NCBI GenBank assembly: GCA_013139755.1
Contig: WTAG01000687.1
Coordinates: 1 to 7,748 of the forward strand
DNA: 7,748 nt
Origin: Methylomarinum sp.
GTDB lineage: Bacteria; Pseudomonadota; Gammaproteobacteria; Methylococcales; Methylomonadaceae
Direction of reading: 5' to 3'
Shown: positions 1 to 6,266 of the stretch, one piece after another
Position numbering within the stretch: position 1 is the first letter of the stretch
Layout: every line of letters begins with the position of its first letter
The notes under the pieces: model-generated
Told to the model about the DNA's origin: nothing
Seen by the model: only the letters and a program-made list of their open reading frames with translations
Database searches by the model: none
Translations under genes and position numbers: made by a program

Positions 1-355
1 CAAATATGCACGTAATGCCAAAGAATTAAAAGATGTCAGCTCTACAGGGCTTTCTTATTTAGCTTTAATCACCTTTTTTACCGGCATCACCTCCATGTTA
101 CGCAAACAAGACCAAACCGCTGTTTGCTGGCCAATTGATGAGCTAGGTGATTTAGCTCCCGAAAACATTGAGGCGATGCTGTCTAGGCTAACAAAGAAAA
201 ATATTCGGATACTTTCCGCCACACCTATCGCTGGCCGACAAGTGCTAAGTTTGTTTAATCGACGTTACTTGTTAGACAAACAACAGCTACACCAGGTTAA
301 TTTACCTGAAAGCAAATTAGATCAACTATTAGCAGCGGAAGCAAGCCATGTTTAA
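1..355 (+). CDS. SMC-like condensin ATPase (MukB/MksB/JetC type), C-terminal fragment
   Basis: The reading frame is open from base 2 and ends at TAA 353-355, giving 117 visible codons; the start and most of the protein lie upstream of the window. The fragment looks like the C-terminal half-head of an SMC-type ATPase. A Ser-rich signature-like segment (DVSSTGLSYLAL, visible residues 11-22) precedes a helix. A Walker B strand with the catalytic acidic pair follows (VCWPIDELGDL, D46 E47, bases 137-142). Next come a D-loop-like stretch and a last strand, IRILSATP, which sits where MukB has its LIIAAP strand. This order matches the MukB C-terminal head closely, although I could not align it. In the family the dimer binds and hydrolyses ATP to load and move on DNA. 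The last 8 bases overlap the next gene, which has MksE-like features, and that supports the MksB/JetC assignment. The internal ATG at 95 is not the start. The SMC-head call is fairly secure; the subfamily is inferred. Confidence 0.75.
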   Translation, partial: KYARNAKELKDVSSTGLSYLALITFFTGITSMLRKQDQTAVCWPIDELGDLAPENIEAMLSRLTKKNIRILSATPIAGRQVLSLFNRRYLLDKQQLHQVNLPESKLDQLLAAEASHV

Positions 356-983
356 ATTAGTTACAGAAGCCCTGTTAAGTGGCCAATTTATTTGCCCTAC
401 TGCTTTTCCTGATGCCTTTGATTATTTGTCTCAAGCCGACAATTTTAAAAAAGTCGATGCATTTTTAGCTCAGTTAGATAGAGAATTAGCCGTTTTAGAT
501 GGAGACGAAATTTATTACTCTGCCTACACGGTGGTTGACGACAGTAACCGCCAAAAAATTAAAGAAGAGTTCTCAGAAACACGCTCTCAATTACGCCCAG
601 TAGTGGAATGGATGGATATGATCATGACCACCACCGGACAAGACATGCCCATTAGAGCGCGTGATGAAATCAGGCTACATCATTTACTAAAAATGATAGA
701 AAACGAGCCTTCTTTATGCGAACAACTGACTCGCTTAACTCAAACCAGCTTTTTTCGTACCGCCAAAAGCAATATTGATGAGCAGTTAAGCTGGATTTTA
801 CAAAAACTGGAACAGTCGGGATACCTTGTAAAACCCAATCCACAGGGCGCGCTTTATATAGTTACCGGGAAAATGAACTACTTGCATCAAGTCATTGCCT
901 TTTTAAATGATGCCGAAGCACTGGAGCTGGACCTGGCCGATGATCATGATGATCAAAACAACCAGCAGGAATTATTCTCATGA
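348..983 (+). CDS. MksE/JetB-like condensin accessory subunit
   Basis: This 211-residue protein resembles the small accessory subunit of bacterial condensins (MukE is about 230 residues, MksE about 200). In the family a dimer made of winged-helix modules binds the kleisin and modulates the SMC ATPase and DNA binding. Residues 1-60 are mixed helix with FKLVTEALLSGQFICP at the start. Residues about 105-190 look like a winged helix: IRARDEIRLHHLLKMIENE, then a helical stretch, then the wing YLVKPNPQGALYIVTG. The tail from about residue 195 is very acidic and polar (DLADDHDDQNNQQELFS) and probably disordered. The ATG at 348 overlaps the upstream stop by 8 bases and has a GGAAG at 337-341 six bases before it, which supports this start and coupled translation. 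The identification rests on size, helical character and position between an SMC head and a kleisin-like gene. No catalytic motif is expected or seen. Confidence 0.65.
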   Translation: MFKLVTEALLSGQFICPTAFPDAFDYLSQADNFKKVDAFLAQLDRELAVLDGDEIYYSAYTVVDDSNRQKIKEEFSETRSQLRPVVEWMDMIMTTTGQDMPIRARDEIRLHHLLKMIENEPSLCEQLTRLTQTSFFRTAKSNIDEQLSWILQKLEQSGYLVKPNPQGALYIVTGKMNYLHQVIAFLNDAEALELDLADDHDDQNNQQELFS

Positions 984-2206
984 GTTTTGACCAGCAACAA
1001 GTCGCCAGCCTGATTAGAAAACTGGGCTCTTCTGATCAGATGTTAGCTAACGCCTATATTAATGGTACGGTATTTAGTGATAGTGACAATAAAAACCTAA
1101 TTGAAGGCTTAAAGAAAACCGGTATTTTACGAACAGCAGATCATACTGATGAGTTTCGTTTAAGCACTGATGTTAAGCGACTAATTGACCGTTTATTATT
1201 AAGAAACTTACGTTATCGGCAAAACACCGATATGGCTAAGATGATCAAAAATGTCGAAGAAGATATTGAAGCCTACCGCATAGCCTTAGAACAAAATGAA
1301 CAAGACGAGGCAAAATATCATCTGGAACAAATTGATGACAACTTATATGAGTCACTCGAACTACTAGAAACTAGCTTAAACATTATGTTTTCGGCTATTA
1401 CCAGCCAGTTCGGTTTTGTTAATTCTCTCACCAGTAAAATTCGAGAGAATGAACGCGCCTTAAACTATGCCCAGCAACTCGTTAAAGAACTTAAACTGAT
1501 CAACTTAAATGATTGCTATGAATGGCTAAATTGGGCCGTTTCACCTGAACTATCAAGCAAAGTCATTGCTTTTATCGATCAATACCAAAGTATCGTCAAG
1601 CGACTTGCCAGTATAGTCGATCGCATGAAGACGCTGCTATTTACCTTACGCTTACAAGAAAAAACAGCAAATAGAACCCGAGCTATGGCTCAATTCTTAA
1701 AACAACACCCCGAATGGGAGCCTTTGGACTGGAGTAATGAAAGCACGATTCCTAAGCTATTAAAACGTGGTTCAAAGTTAAGTTTACAAAGCAGCCTTAA
1801 TATCAACAAATCAAGTTTACAGCCTGAGCTTATCAAAATTGTTCAACAGCTAAAACGGCAATCTAAACCTATTGCTGCTATTGAAAGAGATAGAGATTCA
1901 CAGCCGGTAAAAGCCGCTGACAGCTCTCAAATTGAGTACCATAGAGATCACTATGAAACCCATATTGAAAAATTATTTTCCCAAGTATTAGAAAAGCAAG
2001 GATACAAAATATCAGCCTTACAGTATTGGAAAATCGAGAATTTAGATATAAAACCCGAACTTTGGTTAGATTTTGTATTTGCCCAGCATTGTTGTTTACA
2101 AAAACGGCTTAAACAAGCGATAGCACTGGAAATGGAAGGTGAAGCGTTAGCAGGATTTAATGGAAACCAGCTAATTTCTGAAATTTACTTGCGTAGAGTT
2201 CAGTAA
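980..2206 (+). CDS. MksF/JetA-like kleisin subunit of a bacterial condensin
   Basis: This 408-residue, mostly helical protein fits the kleisin subunit (MukF about 440 residues), which bridges the SMC heads and recruits the MksE-like dimer. Residues 1-75 look like an N-terminal winged helix: helices around VASLIRKLG and ANAYINGTVF, then GILRTADHTDEFRLS as the wing. Residues about 85-240 are a long helical, coiled-coil-rich middle part with a distinctive SAITSQFGFVNS stretch at 138-149. Residues 255-330 are polar and basic, probably the linker. Residues 330-408 form a compact C-terminal domain that would contact the SMC head. The ATG overlaps the upstream TGA (ATGA, 4 bases), with AGGA at 967-970 nine bases upstream. 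From memory, close relatives are often auto-named 'phosphoenolpyruvate carboxylase'; nothing of that enzyme is visible. It ends the operon, 13 bases from a convergent gene. The family call is inferred from context and helical layout. Confidence 0.65.
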   Translation: MSFDQQQVASLIRKLGSSDQMLANAYINGTVFSDSDNKNLIEGLKKTGILRTADHTDEFRLSTDVKRLIDRLLLRNLRYRQNTDMAKMIKNVEEDIEAYRIALEQNEQDEAKYHLEQIDDNLYESLELLETSLNIMFSAITSQFGFVNSLTSKIRENERALNYAQQLVKELKLINLNDCYEWLNWAVSPELSSKVIAFIDQYQSIVKRLASIVDRMKTLLFTLRLQEKTANRTRAMAQFLKQHPEWEPLDWSNESTIPKLLKRGSKLSLQSSLNINKSSLQPELIKIVQQLKRQSKPIAAIERDRDSQPVKAADSSQIEYHRDHYETHIEKLFSQVLEKQGYKISALQYWKIENLDIKPELWLDFVFAQHCCLQKRLKQAIALEMEGEALAGFNGNQLISEIYLRRVQ

Positions 2207-2213
2207 GAGCGGT

Positions 2214-2237
2214 CAAAACTCAAGCAGACTGCTTTGA
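2214..2237 (-). terminator. weak hairpin at the end of the response-regulator gene
   Basis: TCAAGCAG (2220-2227) and CTGCTTTGA (2229-2237) are near-perfect complements, with one extra T and a single base between the arms. The hairpin that can really form has a slightly larger loop and about 5-6 stem pairs. Read on the minus strand it covers the last codons and stop of the response regulator and is followed by GTTTTGA (four T, 2215-2218). The short T-run and small stem make this a weak intrinsic terminator at best. On the plus strand it is followed by A-rich sequence, so it gives no obvious termination for the condensin operon. Confidence 0.3.
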
Positions 2238-2579
2238 AAAATATTGACTAACAGCTTGTATAATTTCTTCAAAATCAGCTTTTATATAGGCTTCATTAGC
2301 CCCCATACGTTTAATAGAATTGATAAAAGTAAGACTAGATGACACAGCAATTATATAGGGTCTATCCTCACCTAGCTCACGAATAATCTCAAACCCATCC
2401 ATTTCAGGAAGGTGTATATCCAGGACAACTAATGCAGGCTTAGTTTCTCTTATTAATTGTAAGGATTTTCTGCCATTTAAAAGATAAGCCACAGTGAAGC
2501 CTAAAAGTTCGAAACGCTCTTTCATCAATAGACAGCAGATCTCATCATCGTCAATGATTAAAATATTTTGATGATTCAT
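2220..2579 (-). CDS. single-domain response regulator (CheY-like receiver)
   Basis: This 119-residue protein is a receiver domain and nothing more; no DNA-binding or enzymatic output domain is present. A histidine kinase would phosphorylate Asp54, in the strand-end motif VVLDIHLPEMDG. The acidic pocket is D10-D12/E13 (LIIDDDE), the switch Ser/Thr is S80 (IIAVSSS), and the conserved lysine is K100 in AYIKADF. The proline that normally follows this lysine is replaced by alanine, a mild departure. The ATG at 2579 has a strong GGAGG on the minus strand (2586-2590) six bases upstream, which fixes the start. Its 3' end lies 13 bases from the convergent kleisin gene. It is divergent from the large sensor gene starting at 2913. 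As that gene encodes a histidine kinase module, this receiver may be its partner or a diffusible phosphate carrier. The fold is clear; the partner is a guess from position. Confidence 0.93.
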   Translation of the reverse strand: MNHQNILIIDDDEICCLLMKERFELLGFTVAYLLNGRKSLQLIRETKPALVVLDIHLPEMDGFEIIRELGEDRPYIIAVSSSLTFINSIKRMGANEAYIKADFEEIIQAVSQYFSKQSA

Positions 2580-2770
2580 GACAAGCCTCCATAATTATTC
2601 GCCACCGGCAAACAATACACTTATTATTTAAAAAAGTATGTCCGTTATAAATTACTTTTATAAATATTTGAGGGACCCAATGAAAAAGGAATGTACCAAT
2701 GGAATACTCTACCCACACAAAAATTCATAATATGTTGTTGGATAAGATGGTCGATATTAGTAAAAATATT

Positions 2771-2788
2771 AATCAATAGTGATTGATT
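2771..2788. repeat. 7-bp inverted repeat, possible operator
   Basis: AATCAAT (2771-2777) and ATTGATT (2782-2788) are perfect reverse complements separated by AGTG. The arms are AT-rich, so an RNA hairpin would be weak; a binding site for a dimeric regulator is the more natural reading. It lies upstream of the candidate promoter of the hybrid sensor gene. A repeat of this size can occur by chance in AT-rich DNA. Confidence 0.35.
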
Positions 2789-2792
2789 CTCA

Positions 2793-2806
2793 GGTTATCC
2801 ATAACC
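2793..2806. repeat. GGTTATCCATAACC inverted repeat, possible operator
   Basis: GGTTAT and ATAACC are perfect complements around a central CC. The two-base centre is too small for a hairpin with all six pairs, so if functional it is more likely a protein-binding palindrome. It starts four bases after the preceding inverted repeat, about 45 bases upstream of the candidate -35 element. The role is unproven and chance occurrence is possible. Confidence 0.3.
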
Positions 2807-2810
2807 CCCA

Positions 2811-2897
2811 CTTCAAGCAATAAACCCTTTTAAAATAACTAAATTTAATTTTGTTAATTCTCTATGAGGGGTTTACACTTTAAGTATTGCTTGCAAG
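2811..2897 (+). repeat. long imperfect inverted repeat ending just before the ribosome binding site
   Basis: CAAGCAATA (2814-2822) is the exact reverse complement of TATTGCTTG (2885-2893). With one unpaired base the outer arms grow to CTT-CAAGCAATA (2811-2822) against TATTGCTTGCAAG (2885-2897). Nested inside, TAAACCC (2821-2827) complements GGGTTTA (2869-2875). The two stems share T2821 and A2822, so they pair together only with an 11-base bulge (2874-2884). The 3' arm stops directly before AAAGGAG (2898-2904), the ribosome site of the hybrid sensor gene. This could be a leader structure acting on translation, if transcription starts upstream of 2811, or a remnant of a small palindromic element. 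Confidence 0.4.
2851..2879 (+). promoter_or_regulatory. candidate sigma-70 promoter for the hybrid sensor gene
   Basis: TTGTTA (2851-2856) and TACACT (2874-2879) each match four of six consensus bases of the -35 and -10 elements and are separated by the ideal 17 bases. Transcription would begin near 2886, leaving a leader of about 27 bases that contains the AAAGGAG ribosome site. The match is moderate in an AT-rich stretch, so false positives are likely. Confidence 0.35.
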
Positions 2898-2912
2898 AAA
2901 GGAGTCAAAGAG

Positions 2913-5900
2913 ATGAAGTACTTTGATTTAGATCCTAAGCTAACCATACCTTTCTATAATTTACTGGAACCATTAGGTGACAGTCTTAATTCATCCGTTT
3001 ATAAAGCAGTCTCAAAAGAAAATCCTGATAGTTTTTTTATCATTAAAGTTTTAAAACGGCCTGTCAATAACGAAAGCCAGCGTCGCTATCTTTCTCAGAA
3101 AGTTGAAAGGCTGAAAATCATTCATGATCCGCGCGTTATTACCCCGCTAAGTTTTGAATACTATAGCGATGCTCAGTTTATAGTACGCCGTTTTTTCCCT
3201 GGAAAAACCCTGAATACTTTCCTTGTTGAACAACAAGAGAAAATATCGTTGACAGACTTTTTTAATATTGCCAGTGAATTATCGTTGGCAGTCAATGCCA
3301 TACATGAGGCAGGTATTATTCATGGTGGAATCAAACCCAATAATATTCTGATTCAGGCCGAGACCAACGCAGTTCGAGTGGTGGATTTTTTAAATCCGGT
3401 CGATATTCAGGAAATCAGCCATTTTATCTACGACCAAAGTTTTGTTGAAGGGACTTTAGCTTATACCTCTCCGGAACAAACCGGTCGAATTAATCATCGC
3501 GTTGAATTTTCCACTGATATTTATTCTCTAGGGATTATCTTTTACCAGTTGTTAACCGGTAAATTGCCTTTTACCAGTACTGATCCTTTGGAGTTGATCC
3601 ATTCACACTTGGCTGAGGAGGCATCTCCAGTACATCGTGTTAACCCTAAAATTCCGGCAATTATCAGTGATATTGTCGCTAAAATGTGTCTGAAAGAACC
3701 TGAAAAACGCTATCAGACAGGTGTGGGCTTATATGCAGATATTTGTCATTGTGCTGATGAATATCGGCAAATGAAAGATGTAAAGCCTTTTATACTGGGA
3801 TTACGGGATCATACTCAACGAGTCATTTTTATTTCGAAAATGGTGGGCAGAAATAAGGAAGCTCAAGTTATTCTGGATGAATATTCACTGCTTGTGTCGG
3901 GCAAAGGATTTCATTCGGCTTTTATTTCAGGGCTACCTGGTATTGGTAAAACGCGGTTAATTCAAGAATTACAACAACCTTTAGTTGAGAATAAAGGCTA
4001 TTTCACCTCTGGAAAATTCGATCAATATCAAAAAAACATACCTTATAGCTCTTTAATTCAGGCTTTTCGTAATCTGATCCGCACTTTTCTAACTGAAAGT
4101 GATACGCGAGTTAAGGAATGGAAAGAACAAATCCTAGCAGCGTTGGGAAAGCAAGGGAAAGTGATTACTGATGTCATTCCTGAATTAACTGTTTTAATAG
4201 GAAGTCAGCCTGATGTGGCTGATTTGCCTCCAGTGGAAGCAAGAAACCGATTTAATAATTTATTCGGGGCTTTTCTGGCCAGTCTAAGTCGAGAAACTAA
4301 TTCATTGGTACTATTTATTGATGACTTGCAATGGTGTGACAGTGCTACCTTTGATTTTCTACAACATTTGTTTGCCAATGCCGAAGATTATCCGCATCTA
4401 TTTTTTATTGGTGCCTACAGGCACAATGAAGTTGATGAGTCACATCCTTTGGTTTTTTTACTCAGGACAATTAAAGACTGGGGACAGAAGCCTCAAGAGC
4501 TACGCATTGGCGCATTGAATAGGCAAGCCTGTCATGAGATGGTCGCCTATATCCTGGATTTACCATTGCAGCAAACTGAACATTTAGCTGTTTTTCTTGC
4601 GGAATTAACCGAAGGTAATCCCTTATTTGTCAGCGAAAGTTTGTCCTGGTTGAATGGTGAACAACTGTTAATGTTTAGCGAACAGGGGCAATGGGGGTGG
4701 GATATGGAAAAAATCCGCCATTCCAATATGCCATCCACGGTAGTGGATATGTTTGGCTTTAAAGTTCAGCGACTGGAATTGGAAACACTGGAAATTGTTA
4801 AAATTTGTGCGTGTATGGGCAACCGTTTTGCTGCTGAAGATATTGCACTTATTCATGATGTTGAGTTAAGCACTTTGTTTGAGTGTTTAAAGCCAGTTTT
4901 AACCTTAGGACTGTTTATTGAAAGCAAAACTGAATTTCAGTTTGTTCACGATAGGGTTCAGGAAGCTGTATTAAGGTTGCTTCCATCTGAACAGCGTCGC
5001 CAGATTCACTGGAAAGTTGGTTGGCATTTGCTAGGGGATAAACAACTTGATGCTGAACTGGAAAAACAAGATAACTTATTTACCATAGCGGCACATTTAA
5101 ATTTAGGCTGCCCAGACGATATCAGTAACGAAGATATTCTGAAGGTAGCCCATATTAATCTCTATGCAGGTAATAAAGCGCTCAATGCCCTAGCTACCCA
5201 AGCAGCCAATGAATATTATAGTGATGGTCTAAAATTGTTGTCGGAACAAGCCTGGGTTGATCACTATTTATTGATGTATAGATTACACCAGAAACTAGCA
5301 AAAACCGAGTTGATGTGCGGTCGATATGAGTCATCTGAAGTTCTGCTTAATGAGTTGTTGCAACGTGCTGTCGATGATTTGGATAGAGCAGAAGCATTGG
5401 CGGAGCAAACGACTTCATTATCTTCTATTGGCGACTTTATCAAGGCAATTGACACAGCTAACAGGGGCTTGGCTTATTTTGATAAAGCGATTCCCGAAGA
5501 TGATGAGTTGGTCAGACAGCGTTTGCAAACATTGATGCAGTCGATAGACGATAAATATGGTGATGTTTGGGATACCATTCTAAACATGCCGTTTACTGAG
5601 GATAGAAAAAGTAAAGTCGAGTTGGTTTTTTATAGCGAACTGATTCCTGACTTATATATGTCTGGGCTAGTTCCTCAATTGTATCTATCGGCGGCTCAAT
5701 CGACCCTGCATTGTTTGCAGGGCGGCATGGATGAGTCGGTGATATATTCTTTCTCGATTATGGGGCTAAATCTGGGTGAGCAGGGACAATTTGAAATGGC
5801 CTTTCGTTACCAGGACCTGGCTCATGATTTGTGTGCCCGTTATCCCGATACCTTTGGTGCAACACGGGGCATAAACGGGATAGTCTGGTGTAATATGCAT

Positions 5901-6266
5901 TCACGCAGTCACCCTAAAGAAATCGTTGAATACTGTCGGAAAGGTATCCAGTGTGGTAAGAATTGCGGTGATTTATATAATGCAGGCTTGTCCTACGGAC
6001 CTTTGATGTGGAATTTGCAAGTTCAGGGCAGTAATTTCACGGTAATAGAGGAAGTTGCGAAAGAATGTCTGGAGTTTTCTACTAAGAATCAGCTTTCATT
6101 TTCAGTCGGATTGGCAGAGGCAGTTCAGGCTGGTTGGACTGAACCGATGAAAAATGCGCGAGCTATCACGGTGCCGATGGATGAGAAACTGGCCTTATGG
6201 AAAAGTCGGAATCATGTCGCATCTGCCGGAAGTTATTTCGTGTTACTGGGCATCAGTCATTATTAG
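2913..6266 (+). CDS. N-terminal part of a kinase-like/ATPase/histidine kinase hybrid sensor, ended by an in-frame TAG
   Basis: These 1117 residues are the front of a protein of the trifunctional serine/threonine kinase-ATPase-sensor histidine kinase family. Residues about 14-285 are a protein kinase fold. K45 (IIK), the probable alphaC E65, N144, D158 and the GTLAYTSPEQ segment remain. However, HRD reads HGG (137-139), DFG reads DFL (158-160) and the glycine loop keeps one glycine, so activity is doubtful. Residues about 313-560 are a STAND/AAA-type ATPase: VGR at the entry, Walker A GLPGIGKT (340-347), Walker B VLFIDDLQW (D470, D471). A winged-helix segment follows, with FVHDRVQEA at 677-685, then TPR-like helices to the end. 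AAAGGAG (2898-2904), eight bases before the ATG, supports the start. Full-length relatives continue into GAF and histidine kinase domains, as does this same frame after the TAG. The protein is probably cytoplasmic; no signal peptide or membrane segment is seen. Confidence 0.9.
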   Translation: MKYFDLDPKLTIPFYNLLEPLGDSLNSSVYKAVSKENPDSFFIIKVLKRPVNNESQRRYLSQKVERLKIIHDPRVITPLSFEYYSDAQFIVRRFFPGKTLNTFLVEQQEKISLTDFFNIASELSLAVNAIHEAGIIHGGIKPNNILIQAETNAVRVVDFLNPVDIQEISHFIYDQSFVEGTLAYTSPEQTGRINHRVEFSTDIYSLGIIFYQLLTGKLPFTSTDPLELIHSHLAEEASPVHRVNPKIPAIISDIVAKMCLKEPEKRYQTGVGLYADICHCADEYRQMKDVKPFILGLRDHTQRVIFISKMVGRNKEAQVILDEYSLLVSGKGFHSAFISGLPGIGKTRLIQELQQPLVENKGYFTSGKFDQYQKNIPYSSLIQAFRNLIRTFLTESDTRVKEWKEQILAALGKQGKVITDVIPELTVLIGSQPDVADLPPVEARNRFNNLFGAFLASLSRETNSLVLFIDDLQWCDSATFDFLQHLFANAEDYPHLFFIGAYRHNEVDESHPLVFLLRTIKDWGQKPQELRIGALNRQACHEMVAYILDLPLQQTEHLAVFLAELTEGNPLFVSESLSWLNGEQLLMFSEQGQWGWDMEKIRHSNMPSTVVDMFGFKVQRLELETLEIVKICACMGNRFAAEDIALIHDVELSTLFECLKPVLTLGLFIESKTEFQFVHDRVQEAVLRLLPSEQRRQIHWKVGWHLLGDKQLDAELEKQDNLFTIAAHLNLGCPDDISNEDILKVAHINLYAGNKALNALATQAANEYYSDGLKLLSEQAWVDHYLLMYRLHQKLAKTELMCGRYESSEVLLNELLQRAVDDLDRAEALAEQTTSLSSIGDFIKAIDTANRGLAYFDKAIPEDDELVRQRLQTLMQSIDDKYGDVWDTILNMPFTEDRKSKVELVFYSELIPDLYMSGLVPQLYLSAAQSTLHCLQGGMDESVIYSFSIMGLNLGEQGQFEMAFRYQDLAHDLCARYPDTFGATRGINGIVWCNMHSRSHPKEIVEYCRKGIQCGKNCGDLYNAGLSYGPLMWNLQVQGSNFTVIEEVAKECLEFSTKNQLSFSVGLAEAVQAGWTEPMKNARAITVPMDEKLALWKSRNHVASAGSYFVLLGISHY
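6264..6266 (+). other. in-frame TAG splitting one long reading frame
   Basis: The codon follows GISHY and is followed in the same frame by LGRYQEANKCL, which reads as an uninterrupted TPR-like helix pair (A-x-x-HY-x-LGRYQEA). A single base change would restore a sense codon such as TTG (Leu), TAT (Tyr) or CAG (Gln). No further stop occurs in the 494 codons from 6267 to 7748. It is therefore an interruption inside a domain, not a natural gene end. Confidence 0.9.

Larger units (their letters stand above)
2580..2912. other. 333-base divergent intergenic region with inverted repeats
   Basis: This AT-rich gap lies between the start of the minus-strand response regulator and the start of the plus-strand hybrid sensor gene, so it should hold the promoters of both. 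The left third (about 2591-2700) shows only AT-rich sequence with no convincing minus-strand promoter. The right two thirds hold a 7-bp inverted repeat (2771-2788), a 6-bp inverted repeat (2793-2806), a long imperfect inverted repeat (2811-2897) and a plausible plus-strand promoter (2851-2879). No tRNA or protein longer than 16 residues with a ribosome site was found. Confidence 0.7.

Noticed and set aside
95..97. ATG at 95 as the start of an 86-residue protein
   Set aside because: The frame is open back to the first bases of the window and the residues before 95 carry the signature-like segment of the SMC head, so this is an internal methionine.
935..965. GATGATCA-type repeated stretch near the end of the MksE-like gene
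   Set aside because: It simply encodes the acidic DDHDDQ tail; low-complexity coding sequence, not a repeat element.
2680..2730. 16-codon reading frame MKKECTNGILYPHKNS with GAGGGA four bases upstream
   Set aside because: It is too short and has no attenuator or leader-peptide character (no codon runs, no following terminator hairpin). In an AT-rich intergenic region such a frame is expected by chance.
4318..5535. Several 60-70 residue frames on both strands inside the hybrid sensor gene (4318-4518, 4547-4738, 4668-4856, 5264-5455, 5326-5535)
   Set aside because: All lie inside the strongly supported ATPase/TPR coding frame, show no recognisable domains, and look like shadow frames.
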